Below, in pieces: positions 54,232 through 62,299 of a stretch of DNA of 64,000 nt (positions are counted from its first letter, which is position 1; each line of letters begins with the position of its first letter). Under the pieces are notes generated by a model that had not been told where the DNA came from, made no database searches, and saw only the letters and a program-made list of their open reading frames with translations. The stretch comes from Alteromonas sp. RKMC-009 (GTDB taxonomy: Bacteria > Pseudomonadota > Gammaproteobacteria > Enterobacterales > Alteromonadaceae), in assembly GCF_003584565.2 (NCBI RefSeq), contig NZ_CP031010.1:248001-312000 (forward strand), written 5' to 3'. The translations under genes were made by a program, and so were the position numbers.

Positions 54232-55241
54232 TGCTAGAAGTTAATGGTTTATCCGTCGATTATGGATCTAATCGGGTAGTGCGAAATTTAGATCTCAAGC
54301 TTAATGAAAGCGAGATCTTAATGTTAGTCGGACCCACCGGTTGTGGAAAAACAACAGTTTTACAAGCACTCGCGGGTTTGATCCCTGTAACTGAAGGAAA
54401 AATTGCTCAGGGTGGATGGGTTTCCACACCTGAGAAACAGGTGCCACCGGAAAAACGCAACGTCGGGATGGTGTTTCAGGACTTTGCACTCTTTCCCCAT
54501 CTCACCGTAGAGCAAAATGTTCAGTTCAGATTGAAAGACAATGCGTTGGCAGATCACTGGTTGGAATTACTGGGTCTGAGTGACTTCCGGCATGCTAAGC
54601 CTTCACGGTTATCCGGCGGACAAAAGCAGCGGGTGGCGCTGGCCAGAACGCTGGCACATGAGCCTGCTTATGTATTACTCGACGAACCGCTCTCCAATCT
54701 GGATGCCGCATTAAAAGATAGTTTACGCTGGGATATTCGCGACGCGCTTAAGAAGGCGGGTGTACCGGCAATTTGGGTAACCCACGATCAGGATGAAGCC
54801 CTGTCGGTCGGTGACAGAGTGGGGATCTTAAATAAAGGTGTGCTTGAACAACTGGATACACCAGAGCAGTGTTTTGAAAAGCCGGCCAGTAAATTTGTTG
54901 CACGCTTTCTTGGAGAAGCCAGTTTTCTCAAAGGGCGTATTTCCGGCAATGAAGTAGAAACCGCTATCGGCAGTGCACCGGTTTATTCTGCTGACAATCA
55001 GCAAGAATTAGTGGAATTGCTGGTAAGGCCCGACGATGTGATTATTACCGAAAAGCCGGAGCAGGCAAACGCGACGGTGTTGCGCAGCCGCTTTGAAGGT
55101 GGCAGCAGATTATTGTTTGCTGCGCTGGATTCGGGTGAAACTGTGAGTGCCAGAGTATCTCACGAATTGAAAGTAATGCCTGAGCAGCGGGTATTACTGA
55201 CGTTGCAATCTGCCCATCCGTTGTCTGCATTTAATTTATAA
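54231..55241 (+). CDS. Fe(III) ABC transporter ATPase (FbpC-like)
   Basis: A 336-aa ATPase. Walker A GPTGCGKTT, Q-loop in VFQDFALFPHL, signature LSGGQKQRVALARTLA, Walker B YVLLDEPLSNLD and H-loop WVTHDQDEAL are all intact. The C-terminal 110 residues form a TOBE-like regulatory domain (LVRPDDVIIT). ATG overlaps the permease TGA by one base. The ATPase class (FbpC/PotA) and operon context support ferric iron. Confidence 0.92.
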   Translation: MLEVNGLSVDYGSNRVVRNLDLKLNESEILMLVGPTGCGKTTVLQALAGLIPVTEGKIAQGGWVSTPEKQVPPEKRNVGMVFQDFALFPHLTVEQNVQFRLKDNALADHWLELLGLSDFRHAKPSRLSGGQKQRVALARTLAHEPAYVLLDEPLSNLDAALKDSLRWDIRDALKKAGVPAIWVTHDQDEALSVGDRVGILNKGVLEQLDTPEQCFEKPASKFVARFLGEASFLKGRISGNEVETAIGSAPVYSADNQQELVELLVRPDDVIITEKPEQANATVLRSRFEGGSRLLFAALDSGETVSARVSHELKVMPEQRVLLTLQSAHPLSAFNL

Positions 55242-55269
55242 GTCTCACCGGCCGGGCAAAAATATATCG

Positions 55270-55305
55270 GAAGCACATTACCGGTTAATACGGTCAATGT
55301 GCTTC
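55270..55305. terminator. Hairpin between convergent ABC operon and mesD
   Basis: GAAGCACATT (55270-55279) with AATGTGCTTC (55296-55305), a 10-bp perfect outer stem and an inner ACC/GGT pair. No T-run. It is likely a shared 3' end for both directions. Confidence 0.55.
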
Positions 55306-55325
55306 AATCCCCAAGAAAACGGATA

Positions 55326-56354
55326 TTAAGCAGATAGCTCTTTTCTGACAATATCGGCGCCCGCTGCCAGGGCCTCAAGCTTACCCCTCGCAATGTCCCG
55401 GGAAAGAGGAGCCATGCCGCAGTTGGTACAAGGATAGAGCTTGTCCGCATCAACGTATTTCAGTGCTTCACGGATAGTCGCTGCCACTTCTTCAGCCGTT
55501 TCAATTTCCGGGGTAGCCACATCAATGGCGCCAACCATGACTTTCTTACCCTTAAGTAACTCAAGGACTTCAAAGGGCACACGCCCGTTGTGGCACTCCA
55601 GAGAAATAATGTCGATGCTTGATTGCTGAATGGCAGGGAACGTTTTTTCATAATGACGCCACTCTGCACCGAGAGTTTTTTTCCAGTCTGTATTGGCTTT
55701 AATGCCGTAGCCATAACAAATGTGAACGGCAGTCTCGCATTTTAAGCCTTCACAGGCTTTTTCCAGCGCTTCGATTCCCCACTCATTAACTTCATCGAGG
55801 AACACGTTAAAGGCTGGCTCATCAAACTGAATAATATTCACGCCGGCGGCTTCAAGCTCTTTAGCTTCTTCATTCAACGCTTTTGCGAATTCGAAAGCTA
55901 ACGTTTTACGATCTTTATAATAATCATCATAGAGCGTATCAACCATGGTCATCGGACCGGGAAGTGCCCACTTGATAGGGCGGTCGGTTTGTGACCGCAG
56001 GAACTTAGCATCGTCAATAAACACGGGTTTCTGGCGGCTTACCGGGCCGACGATACCGGGCACGCTGGCATCGTAGCGGTTACGAATTCTGACTGTCTTT
56101 TTATTTTCAAAGTCCACGCCGCTCAAGTTTTCAATAAAGGTTGTGACAAAGTGCTGACGGGTCTGTTCACCGTCACTGACAATATCGATACCTGATTTTT
56201 CCTGTTCTTGCAGCGTCACCCTAAGAGCATCGTTTTTACCTGCAGCGAGGGCTTCTCCCTCAAGTTTCCATGGAGACCAAAGCTGTTCAGGTTGCGCCAG
56301 CCACGATGGTTTTGGCAGACTTCCGGCGGTGGAGGTCGGGAATAATTTTGTCAT
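55326..56354 (-). CDS. mesD: Core methionine synthase MesD (MetE C-domain type)
   Basis: A 342-aa protein with only the MetE catalytic barrel and no N-terminal folate domain. Landmarks are TSTAGSLPKPSW, SDGEQTRQHF, WALPGPMTMVDTLYDDYY, INIIQFDEPAF-like NIIQFDEPAFN, and the Zn ligands in VHICYG (His, Cys) and PCTNCGM (Cys). Folate-independent core-MetE families (MesA-MesD) are described; MesD proteins are encoded beside DUF1852 (MesX) and need it and oxygen. The partner gene is immediately upstream here (24-nt gap), which makes this assignment secure. Product is L-methionine from homocysteine; the methyl donor in MesD systems is not settled in my knowledge. Confidence 0.9.
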   Translation of the reverse strand: MTKLFPTSTAGSLPKPSWLAQPEQLWSPWKLEGEALAAGKNDALRVTLQEQEKSGIDIVSDGEQTRQHFVTTFIENLSGVDFENKKTVRIRNRYDASVPGIVGPVSRQKPVFIDDAKFLRSQTDRPIKWALPGPMTMVDTLYDDYYKDRKTLAFEFAKALNEEAKELEAAGVNIIQFDEPAFNVFLDEVNEWGIEALEKACEGLKCETAVHICYGYGIKANTDWKKTLGAEWRHYEKTFPAIQQSSIDIISLECHNGRVPFEVLELLKGKKVMVGAIDVATPEIETAEEVAATIREALKYVDADKLYPCTNCGMAPLSRDIARGKLEALAAGADIVRKELSA

Positions 56355-56378
56355 TGTAATACTACCTGTACCTTAAAA

Positions 56379-57365
56379 TCAGATTGCTGACGCAGCAACG
56401 CCAGAGGCCCATTTCTGAAGCGTATTTTGATGTTTCTGAATGAAGTTTTCTTCGCACCATTTACCCTGCTCGATGGCAAGGCGGGCGCGCTCTTCCTTGT
56501 CGTACACCACTTGAGTAACTGAATAATCGTGATTTCTTAGGCTTGGCTTGTACACTTCACCGGCGACAGAGTTCGTGTTGTAAATCTCCGGGCGATAAAT
56601 CTTCTGGAAGGTTTCCATGGTGCTCAGCGTGCTGATGAGTTCCAGTAAGCTGTAGTCGTTCAACAGATCGCCGAAGAAAAAGAACGCATAGGGCGCTGAG
56701 CTGTTAAAAGGCATAAAATAACGAACTTTCATGCCCATGGTTCTGAAATACTGCTCTGTCAAAGATGTTTCATCAGGTTTATATTCAGTGCCTAACACCG
56801 GGTGCTGATTACTGGTACGGTGATAGGTTTTGTTGTCTGAAACACTCAGGCAGATCACCGGCGGTTTACTGAAGTTCTCTTTATAAGCGCCGGAACTGAT
56901 GAAGTCCTGAAACATTTTTCCGTGTAATTCACCATAGTTATCCGGTACAGAGAAATGGTCTTTCCCCTCATTGTGTTTGCGTAACACCACACTGAAATCG
57001 TAGTCGCGCACATAAGAAGAAAAATTGTTACCCACAATGCCTTCGATACGTTTATTCGTATAATGATCGACAACACTGGTTTTCAATACTTCAATCGTAG
57101 GGAAGGTCTCACCATTGCCTTCAACATCAACGTCGACATGCACGATATCGAGTTCAACGGAATACCGGTCTTTTTTTGGGTTATCCCAGTGTGCCAGGCT
57201 ATTGAAGTTGTTATTGATCATGTTAAGTGCTTTGCGCAGATTTTCCCGGCGGGCTTCACCACGGGCCAGGTTTGCAAAGTTCGTGGTAAGACGTGTATCG
57301 TCCGCAGGAGAGTAGTGCTCATCAAAGCGAACGGTCTTAATGGAATAAGTGAAATCGCTACTCAT
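56379..57365 (-). CDS. mesX: MesX (DUF1852) partner of MesD
   Basis: A 328-aa protein starting at ATG 57365; ATG 57383 is possible but the family opens near SSDFTYSIKTVRFDE. It contains FANLARGEARRENLRKAL, AHWDNPKKDRYSVELDIV and PFNSSAPYAFFFFGDLLND, conserved features of DUF1852/MesX. The role is known only genetically: MesX is required for MesD-dependent methionine synthesis under oxic conditions. No MetJ-box was seen upstream. Confidence 0.87.
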   Translation of the reverse strand: MSSDFTYSIKTVRFDEHYSPADDTRLTTNFANLARGEARRENLRKALNMINNNFNSLAHWDNPKKDRYSVELDIVHVDVDVEGNGETFPTIEVLKTSVVDHYTNKRIEGIVGNNFSSYVRDYDFSVVLRKHNEGKDHFSVPDNYGELHGKMFQDFISSGAYKENFSKPPVICLSVSDNKTYHRTSNQHPVLGTEYKPDETSLTEQYFRTMGMKVRYFMPFNSSAPYAFFFFGDLLNDYSLLELISTLSTMETFQKIYRPEIYNTNSVAGEVYKPSLRNHDYSVTQVVYDKEERARLAIEQGKWCEENFIQKHQNTLQKWASGVAASAI

Positions 57366-57537
57366 AATAGTCTGGTGCCCCATGCTCAAAACAAAAACTA
57401 ACATTTAATGTGTTGAGCTGATTGTAGGGCGAGTTAACTATGATGAATATTGATATTAATTAATGGTTGTATGAGCCGTTTTCATGGTTTTGGGGGCGTG
57501 ACCCGAACTGCCCCCTGTTTTTCAATAGTCATGGCTA

Positions 57538-59151
57538 TCATTCCGGCACCACTTTGCCAGACGCGGAAGGTGAATCAACGGAAGTGTCTTTTATATACCA
57601 GATGCTATTTTTCTCTCCCCGTAAAGCCCGCGCACGGGTCTTCAAAGCACCTTTAAAAAATACATAAGCGAAGACACAGGCTGTCGTTTCAACCCACAGG
57701 TTACTGGCTGTGAGCCGCCACGATACTGCGGGTAAAACGAGACTGATAAGCGTAGTGACAGGAATACAAGCACAACATAAGCTCAACAAGAGTTGCAAAT
57801 GAATGGCGCTGCGTGCCGCACCTTTCAGGAAGCTGTAGGCCAGCGCCAGCAGAAACACAGTGAAATAAACCCAAAGGTATGACTGATTTACCGGCTGCCC
57901 GGATATGTACATCCATTTTGAAGAAAGTAATGTTGCTGCCACGCCCAGCATTGACCCCACGCACACACCAACAGTGAGGTTTGCCATGACCGTGTTAGAT
58001 GTGGATTGCACTGCCTGCTTCTTTCGTCTCTTTTCCAGCCACAGTAAATTTCCTGTGTAGAACAATGCTGCACCCATCAGGCCTAAAAAGAAGTATACCC
58101 AGCGGCCAAACGTACCTGCAAAGTTACCAAAATGCAGCGCAAATAAGCTTTTTACCAGCGGCCAGTATCCGCCATTTTCATCACTGCTGAGTGTGGAGTA
58201 GGTAACTTGTTGTGTGAAAGGGTGCATTAAGATCACATCAGAATCTGCAGTACGCTGGAGCACACCTTCTCCTGCAACATCAATGCGTACAGATGCTCTT
58301 TCTGTATCCAGATTTGAAAAGCTGAGTTGTTTGACCCGGTATCCTGATGTGGTTTCATTCACTTTCTGAATGAAACTGGAAATCGCCGGTAAGTCAGAAA
58401 GCGGGTAGACGTCAGAAGACTGGCCGCCGCGCTGAAACATGGGCTCATCGCCGTAAATATAGTCCAGCCCGTCATAGATGACGTCATGAAAAGCGAATAC
58501 AACCACCGTCCAGGCAATGATCAGGTGGAAGGGCAGGCTGGTGATGCCGAGCAGATTGTGGGTGTCCAGCCAGAAACGGCTGGCGCCTTTTTTCTGGCGA
58601 AGCGAGAAGAAGCTTTTCACCAGTGTCGGCAGCAGAAAGATAACCCCTGATACCAGCGCAACAAAGTAGAGTGCAGAGGCTATGCCCATTATCACCACGC
58701 CGAGATCTTCATGTCCGACTTTGCCGGGAATGCCTGCGGTTCTGTGCAGTTGATCGATGAGATCTCCCAGCACATTTTGTTCGCTGACGCTTGAGTACAC
58801 TTCACCATGTTCGTTTAACGAGGCACTGCGAATCACACTGTTCAGTGAGATACCCCTTCCACCACCCTGTTCATACCAGAAAAGCGGAGATTGGTTTTCT
58901 TCAAGGCTGACAGTAAAACCTCTGATAACATTTTCATGCGCCCGGGCGGCCTGTTGAATCAACGTATCATATTCGTTCAACTCTACCTGAGGTAAATGCG
59001 TATCAGCGGGTATAGCCCATTCTGTAATGGGGGCTTTGAACATGGTCAGTGCACCGGCGAAAAAGGCAATAAAGAGTACCAGGCCCGATGTTATGCCTGT
59101 CCAGGTGTGTACAGATTGATAGATACGGATAATGTCGCTGCGGATTTTCAT
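57538..59151 (-). CDS. PepSY-associated TM protein, second paralogue
   Basis: A 537-aa inner-membrane protein from ATG 59151 with GGAG upstream. The opening IYQSVHTWTGITSGLVLF matches the first PepSY protein. Conserved His recurs in HRTAGIPG, LDTHNLLGI, SLPFHLIIAWTV and LFALHFGNFAG. It has about eight TM helices. It is the last of a three-gene unit without its own TonB receptor. The two paralogues differ widely in sequence, so they may serve different ferric-siderophore substrates. Confidence 0.87.
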   Translation of the reverse strand: MKIRSDIIRIYQSVHTWTGITSGLVLFIAFFAGALTMFKAPITEWAIPADTHLPQVELNEYDTLIQQAARAHENVIRGFTVSLEENQSPLFWYEQGGGRGISLNSVIRSASLNEHGEVYSSVSEQNVLGDLIDQLHRTAGIPGKVGHEDLGVVIMGIASALYFVALVSGVIFLLPTLVKSFFSLRQKKGASRFWLDTHNLLGITSLPFHLIIAWTVVVFAFHDVIYDGLDYIYGDEPMFQRGGQSSDVYPLSDLPAISSFIQKVNETTSGYRVKQLSFSNLDTERASVRIDVAGEGVLQRTADSDVILMHPFTQQVTYSTLSSDENGGYWPLVKSLFALHFGNFAGTFGRWVYFFLGLMGAALFYTGNLLWLEKRRKKQAVQSTSNTVMANLTVGVCVGSMLGVAATLLSSKWMYISGQPVNQSYLWVYFTVFLLALAYSFLKGAARSAIHLQLLLSLCCACIPVTTLISLVLPAVSWRLTASNLWVETTACVFAYVFFKGALKTRARALRGEKNSIWYIKDTSVDSPSASGKVVPE

Positions 59152-59447
59152 ACTGCGCTCCTGAGCAAGGCAAAGAGACCCCAGCAAGCCAGGTTTGCTG
59201 CTCCGAGCCAAAGAAAGGCACTGCGGCCAGATTTAAACAGAAAACCAAATGCCACGATAATCAACCAGATGAAGGGGACCATCCACATCGTAAACTGGTC
59301 CTTATTAACGGCACCGATCCCGCCCGGACCATACCAGGCGAATAGTCCCATAATTGCGAAGGATAAAGTCAGGCCAAGTAAGCAGCAGGCAATACTCTTA
59401 CTCCACCAGTCGGTACGGATTTTTTGTTCTTGCTTAAGCCTGCTCAT
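59148..59447 (-). CDS. Small membrane protein, DUF3649-like, in second PepSY module
   Basis: A 99-aa protein with three hydrophobic helices (SIACCLLGLTLSFAIMGLFAW; MWMVPFIWLIIVAFGFLF; FLWLGAANLACWGLFALL). Size, topology and the position next to PepSY resemble the DUF3649-type gene of the first module, though similarity is weak by eye. It overlaps the PepSY start by 4 nt (ATGA). Function unknown. Confidence 0.68.
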   Translation of the reverse strand: MSRLKQEQKIRTDWWSKSIACCLLGLTLSFAIMGLFAWYGPGGIGAVNKDQFTMWMVPFIWLIIVAFGFLFKSGRSAFLWLGAANLACWGLFALLRSAV

Positions 59448-59448
59448 A

Positions 59449-59712
59449 TCAGGTTACCTTTCCCGCTTTAAATAACGTCATAACAGGCACAATGACGGAC
59501 AGCACCGCCAGCAGAAGAGCCCAGGTAAATATGGCTGCGGCGACAGTCATGATTTGTAACCAGATCACAAGGGAAGCGCCGAGGAAAATATAGCCGGCGT
59601 ACCTGAAAGCGGGACCTCCCTGCGAAGACGCAAACCGCTGGTTTTTATTGGAAAAGTACAGTAAGCCCATTCCCGCCAGCGCAGTGAGAAAGGCAACTAA
59701 GGAGAAAAGCAT
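59449..59712 (-). CDS. Small membrane protein, DUF3325-like, in second PepSY module
   Basis: An 87-aa protein from ATG 59712 (GGAG upstream). Helices are LVAFLTALAGMGLLYFS, FRYAGYIFLGASLVIWLQ and a third near the end. The FRYAGYIFL segment matches KYAGFLLLT of the DUF3325-like gene in the first module. It is 1 nt upstream of the next gene and first in the unit, with Fur-like boxes about 50-110 bp upstream. Confidence 0.7.
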   Translation of the reverse strand: MLFSLVAFLTALAGMGLLYFSNKNQRFASSQGGPAFRYAGYIFLGASLVIWLQIMTVAAAIFTWALLLAVLSVIVPVMTLFKAGKVT

Positions 59713-59759
59713 GACTGTCGGTCCCTGAAATCTTATGCAAATTAAACTAAAGTCTAACT

Positions 59760-59778
59760 TGTAATGATAATGATTTTC
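59760..59778. promoter_or_regulatory. Fur box (proximal to the PepSY module)
   Basis: TGTAATGATAATGATTTTC matches the Fur consensus at 15 of 19 positions. It lies 48 bp upstream of the minus-strand start. Confidence 0.78.
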
Positions 59779-59804
59779 ACTCATCTAGTACAGGTTGAAT
59801 TTAT

Positions 59805-59823
59805 GCTAATGATAATGATTTTT
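59805..59823. promoter_or_regulatory. Fur box (proximal to the exporter gene)
   Basis: GCTAATGATAATGATTTTT matches at 15 of 19. It lies 92 bp upstream of the plus-strand start. Two boxes in one divergent region suggest both sides are iron-regulated. Confidence 0.78.
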
Positions 59824-59914
59824 ATTTGAGTTTTATCTCAGCTGATCCTATGATTCTATTCAGGGGTAATCCATAACAATGGGTTAAATTGCGGGCAGGC
59901 TTTTGAGAAGCAAA

Positions 59915-61117
59915 ATGAATGAATCTGTTTCTACAATGCAAACGGTGCGTATTGCACTGAAATCACACGGTTGGCTTGTGAACAAGCGTCTGTTTCTGCC
60001 TGTTATTCTGCTTTCTTTTTTATGGTGGCCTTTCAGCCGTGAAACGACTCAGCAGGTTCTTGCTGACGCGTTCTTTCAGGTGGGGGCTTTTGTTTACGCA
60101 TCTCTGGCGTTGTATTACCTGTGTACATTACGGGTGCCCGCAGAGACCATCAGCCGGTTCATTGCCCGCCATCCGTTTTATGAAGTCTTCATTGCCGCTT
60201 TTCTGGGAGCTTTACCCGGCTGCGGTGGCGCAATCATTGTTGTTACTCAATACACAAGAGGGGTAGCGAGCTTCGGTTCCGTTGTGGCGGTGCTCACCAG
60301 TACAATGGGTGATGCGGCATTTTTACTGTTGGCCCGGCAGCCGGCAGACGGTCTCACAGTGATGGCTGTCGGCATGGTGGTGGGGTCACTTACCGGAATC
60401 ATTGTGAACCGTTTTCACAACTACCGGCCTGAACTTATTGAAGATGAGTTTAACAGTCCTCAGGACGACAGTCACACTTCTGCGTCCATGAGAGTAAGTA
60501 AAGCACTGACCGGCCTGGCAACACGTTTCTGGCTGGTGATCAGTATTCCTGTTCTGCTTATCGCCATGGCTTTGGCGCTGCAAATTAGTCCTGCTGACTA
60601 TTTACCTGTTTCTGAGCAACAACTTACCCTGACAGGCGCTGTCCTCGCAATTGTGAGTGTTACGCTCTGGGCTACGGGAAGTGTGGGCACGGGATATTCC
60701 TCATTAACCAGTGAAGATCCGGGGTCACAGCCACCTGACTGGAAACGAAAGGCTGCACTGGACACGCAGTTCGTGTTGGTATGGGTGATCATGGCGTTCA
60801 TGCTTTTTGAGATCAGTATGCTGGTTTTTGGCGTGGATTTGGTCGATGTATTTCAGTCTATGGGGGCAAGCGCTGTGGCGCTGGCAATCCTTATCGGCTT
60901 CTTACCCGGTTGTGGTCCGCAAATACTTGTTACCACGCTGTACCTCAATGGCGCACTGCCGTTTTCTGCGCAACTGGGTAACGCAATCAGTAACGACGGA
61001 GACGCGCTGTTTCCGGCTATTGCGCTTTCTCCCCGCGCAGCGCTGCTGGCAACGCTCTATTCTGGCATACCGGCCTTCCTGGTTGGTTTCGGATATTACT
61101 TCTTGTTTGAGCTCTGA
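59915..61117 (+). CDS. Putative 10-TM metal exporter (PF11449-type, 'putative manganese transporter')
   Basis: A 400-aa membrane protein from ATG 59915 (an upstream TTG is possible). It is an internally duplicated transporter: ALPGCGGAIIVVTQYTRG in the first half and FLPGCGPQILVTTLYLNG in the second, each followed by a Gly/Asp-rich helix (TSTMGDAAFLLL; SNDGDALFPAIA). The two PGCG elements and acidic GD residues probably line the metal path. A hydrophilic loop of about 35 residues (RFHNYRPELIEDEF onward) separates the halves. The PF11449 family is annotated as a heavy-metal or manganese transporter; direction and metal are unproven. Fur-like boxes upstream suggest an iron-linked role. Confidence 0.8.
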   Translation: MNESVSTMQTVRIALKSHGWLVNKRLFLPVILLSFLWWPFSRETTQQVLADAFFQVGAFVYASLALYYLCTLRVPAETISRFIARHPFYEVFIAAFLGALPGCGGAIIVVTQYTRGVASFGSVVAVLTSTMGDAAFLLLARQPADGLTVMAVGMVVGSLTGIIVNRFHNYRPELIEDEFNSPQDDSHTSASMRVSKALTGLATRFWLVISIPVLLIAMALALQISPADYLPVSEQQLTLTGAVLAIVSVTLWATGSVGTGYSSLTSEDPGSQPPDWKRKAALDTQFVLVWVIMAFMLFEISMLVFGVDLVDVFQSMGASAVALAILIGFLPGCGPQILVTTLYLNGALPFSAQLGNAISNDGDALFPAIALSPRAALLATLYSGIPAFLVGFGYYFLFEL

Positions 61118-61157
61118 TCCCAGGCGATCAGCAGGGGTGCAAAATTTACCATCAAAT

Positions 61158-61176
61158 AGTAACAATTATCATTTGC
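61158..61176. promoter_or_regulatory. Fur-like box upstream of the Ni-SOD operon
   Basis: AGTAACAATTATCATTTGC matches the consensus at 12 of 19 positions, but the extended segment TAAyAATTATCATTTGCrTTATT is nearly identical to that at the 40868 box. It lies 79 bp before the first gene of the unit. Confidence 0.6.
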
Positions 61177-61255
61177 ATTATTATCCATTCGCATCTAAGG
61201 TAGACTTAAGAAAACGGGAAATCACCTAATCTTGTTCACCGTAGAGGATGTCATT

Positions 61256-61609
61256 ATGGATATTACCTTCCTGTGTCCAAAACACACTGAGTGGGTGTAC
61301 AGCCACCCGGAACAGGCTGTGCACTTTCTGGCAAGAGATGAATATCAGGGCTCAATGTTATATGCCGACGGCCAGTACAGAGAGGCCATTGCCTATCTTG
61401 GGTGTGCGTTTGATATTGCAGCCATCTTGCTGGAAGTGGACGGGGGAGATAATGACGCCATGCGGCTGAAGCTGGAGTCGCTCGGTGATTTGCTTAGCGA
61501 TGCATATTTCAAGCTCGGATTAGTTCATTATAAGAGCGCCATTGAAATACGGGCTGCCGGATTGCTTTCAACTATGCCTTATTACAATGTGGCGGTGCTG
61601 CATGCCTGA
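61256..61609 (+). CDS. Helical (TPR-like) protein of unknown function, first gene of Ni-SOD operon
   Basis: A 117-aa protein from ATG 61256 with GAGG upstream; a TTG 24 nt earlier is possible. It is all-helical with TPR-like spacing (GSMLYADGQYREAIAYLGCAFDIA; LSDAYFKLGLVHYKSAIEIR, in parts). It has Cys residues in LCPKH and LGCAF. I do not recognise the family. The next gene begins before its stop, so the products are co-translated and may interact. Context suggests a link to metal starvation or Ni-SOD. Confidence 0.72.
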   Translation: MDITFLCPKHTEWVYSHPEQAVHFLARDEYQGSMLYADGQYREAIAYLGCAFDIAAILLEVDGGDNDAMRLKLESLGDLLSDAYFKLGLVHYKSAIEIRAAGLLSTMPYYNVAVLHA

Positions 61610-62066
61610 TGGCGAGGTTATGAATAAAGAATGTCATGCTCATTACGTTATCTGGGAGCGTGTCATTAAAGACGGAAACAGAGATTTTGACGCGGATGTT
61701 TTCGAAGGCGCGCGGCTTAAATATTTACGCGCAGTCGAATTAGCCGTTGCCATGGTCGAAAGCGAACCCTGCATCCGGCCAACCATCGGCGCCTTGCTGG
61801 TGAGCTATCACAATCTGGCCGATCTTTACGAGCGGCACGGCTTTCCGCTCTTTGCACTGAATGCGCTGACCAGCGTGTTTCAGCATGTTGAACATCTTCA
61901 AAGGACGAATCCTGCAGAAACAGCGCCTATCTGGGGCAAGCGCATTGCCTCAGAACAACTCTACCTGTTTAAAAAGCGACACGGCGAAGCGGAAGAATTC
62001 CAGAGACCTGCTTTCATCGCCATAAAACCTGACGACATCAGTACGCACCAAAGGTCTCTACATTAA
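61602..62066 (+). CDS. Helical (TPR-like) protein of unknown function, second of the pair
   Basis: A 154-aa protein if started at ATG 61602 (overlapping the previous stop by 8 nt); ATG 61620 with GGCGAGG close by is an alternative. The middle repeats a TPR-like pattern (FEGARLKYLRAVELAVAMV; LLVSYHNLADLYERHG; FALNALTSVFQHVEHL). His, Cys and Glu are frequent in the first 25 residues (MNKECHAHYV). It shares helix pattern with the previous gene, so the two may be distant paralogues. Family unknown. Confidence 0.72.
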   Translation: MPDGEVMNKECHAHYVIWERVIKDGNRDFDADVFEGARLKYLRAVELAVAMVESEPCIRPTIGALLVSYHNLADLYERHGFPLFALNALTSVFQHVEHLQRTNPAETAPIWGKRIASEQLYLFKKRHGEAEEFQRPAFIAIKPDDISTHQRSLH

Positions 62067-62084
62067 TTAACAAGGAGCATCCGC

Positions 62085-62297
62085 ATGTTAAGACACCTGT
62101 CTTTAAAGCTTCAACTGGCGTTAACGCTGGTTCTGTTCAGCCCGTTTTTATGGGCACACCCCGGCCATGATCACGCTCACTGGACGAGTACAGTTCTTCA
62201 TGTTCTGTTTTATGCTTCCATTGCCGCAGCAGCTGCAGCATGTGCCTTTGCGATTTACAAAGTCGTCAAGCGCCAGTCATTAACGCAGGGAGATTAA
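62085..62297 (+). CDS. His-rich small membrane protein of Ni-SOD operon
   Basis: A 70-aa protein with an AAGGAG ribosome site. A hydrophobic N-terminal segment (LALTLVLFSPFLWA) with a cleavage-like site precedes HPGHDHAHW, a dense metal-binding motif that would be exposed in the periplasm. A TM helix (LFYASIAAAAAACAFAIY) and a basic tail follow. It directly precedes sodN (2-nt gap). The natural reading is a nickel-binding or nickel-delivery accessory for Ni-SOD; iron or copper is possible. No described family is claimed. Confidence 0.75.
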   Translation: MLRHLSLKLQLALTLVLFSPFLWAHPGHDHAHWTSTVLHVLFYASIAAAAAACAFAIYKVVKRQSLTQGD

Positions 62298-62299
62298 TC

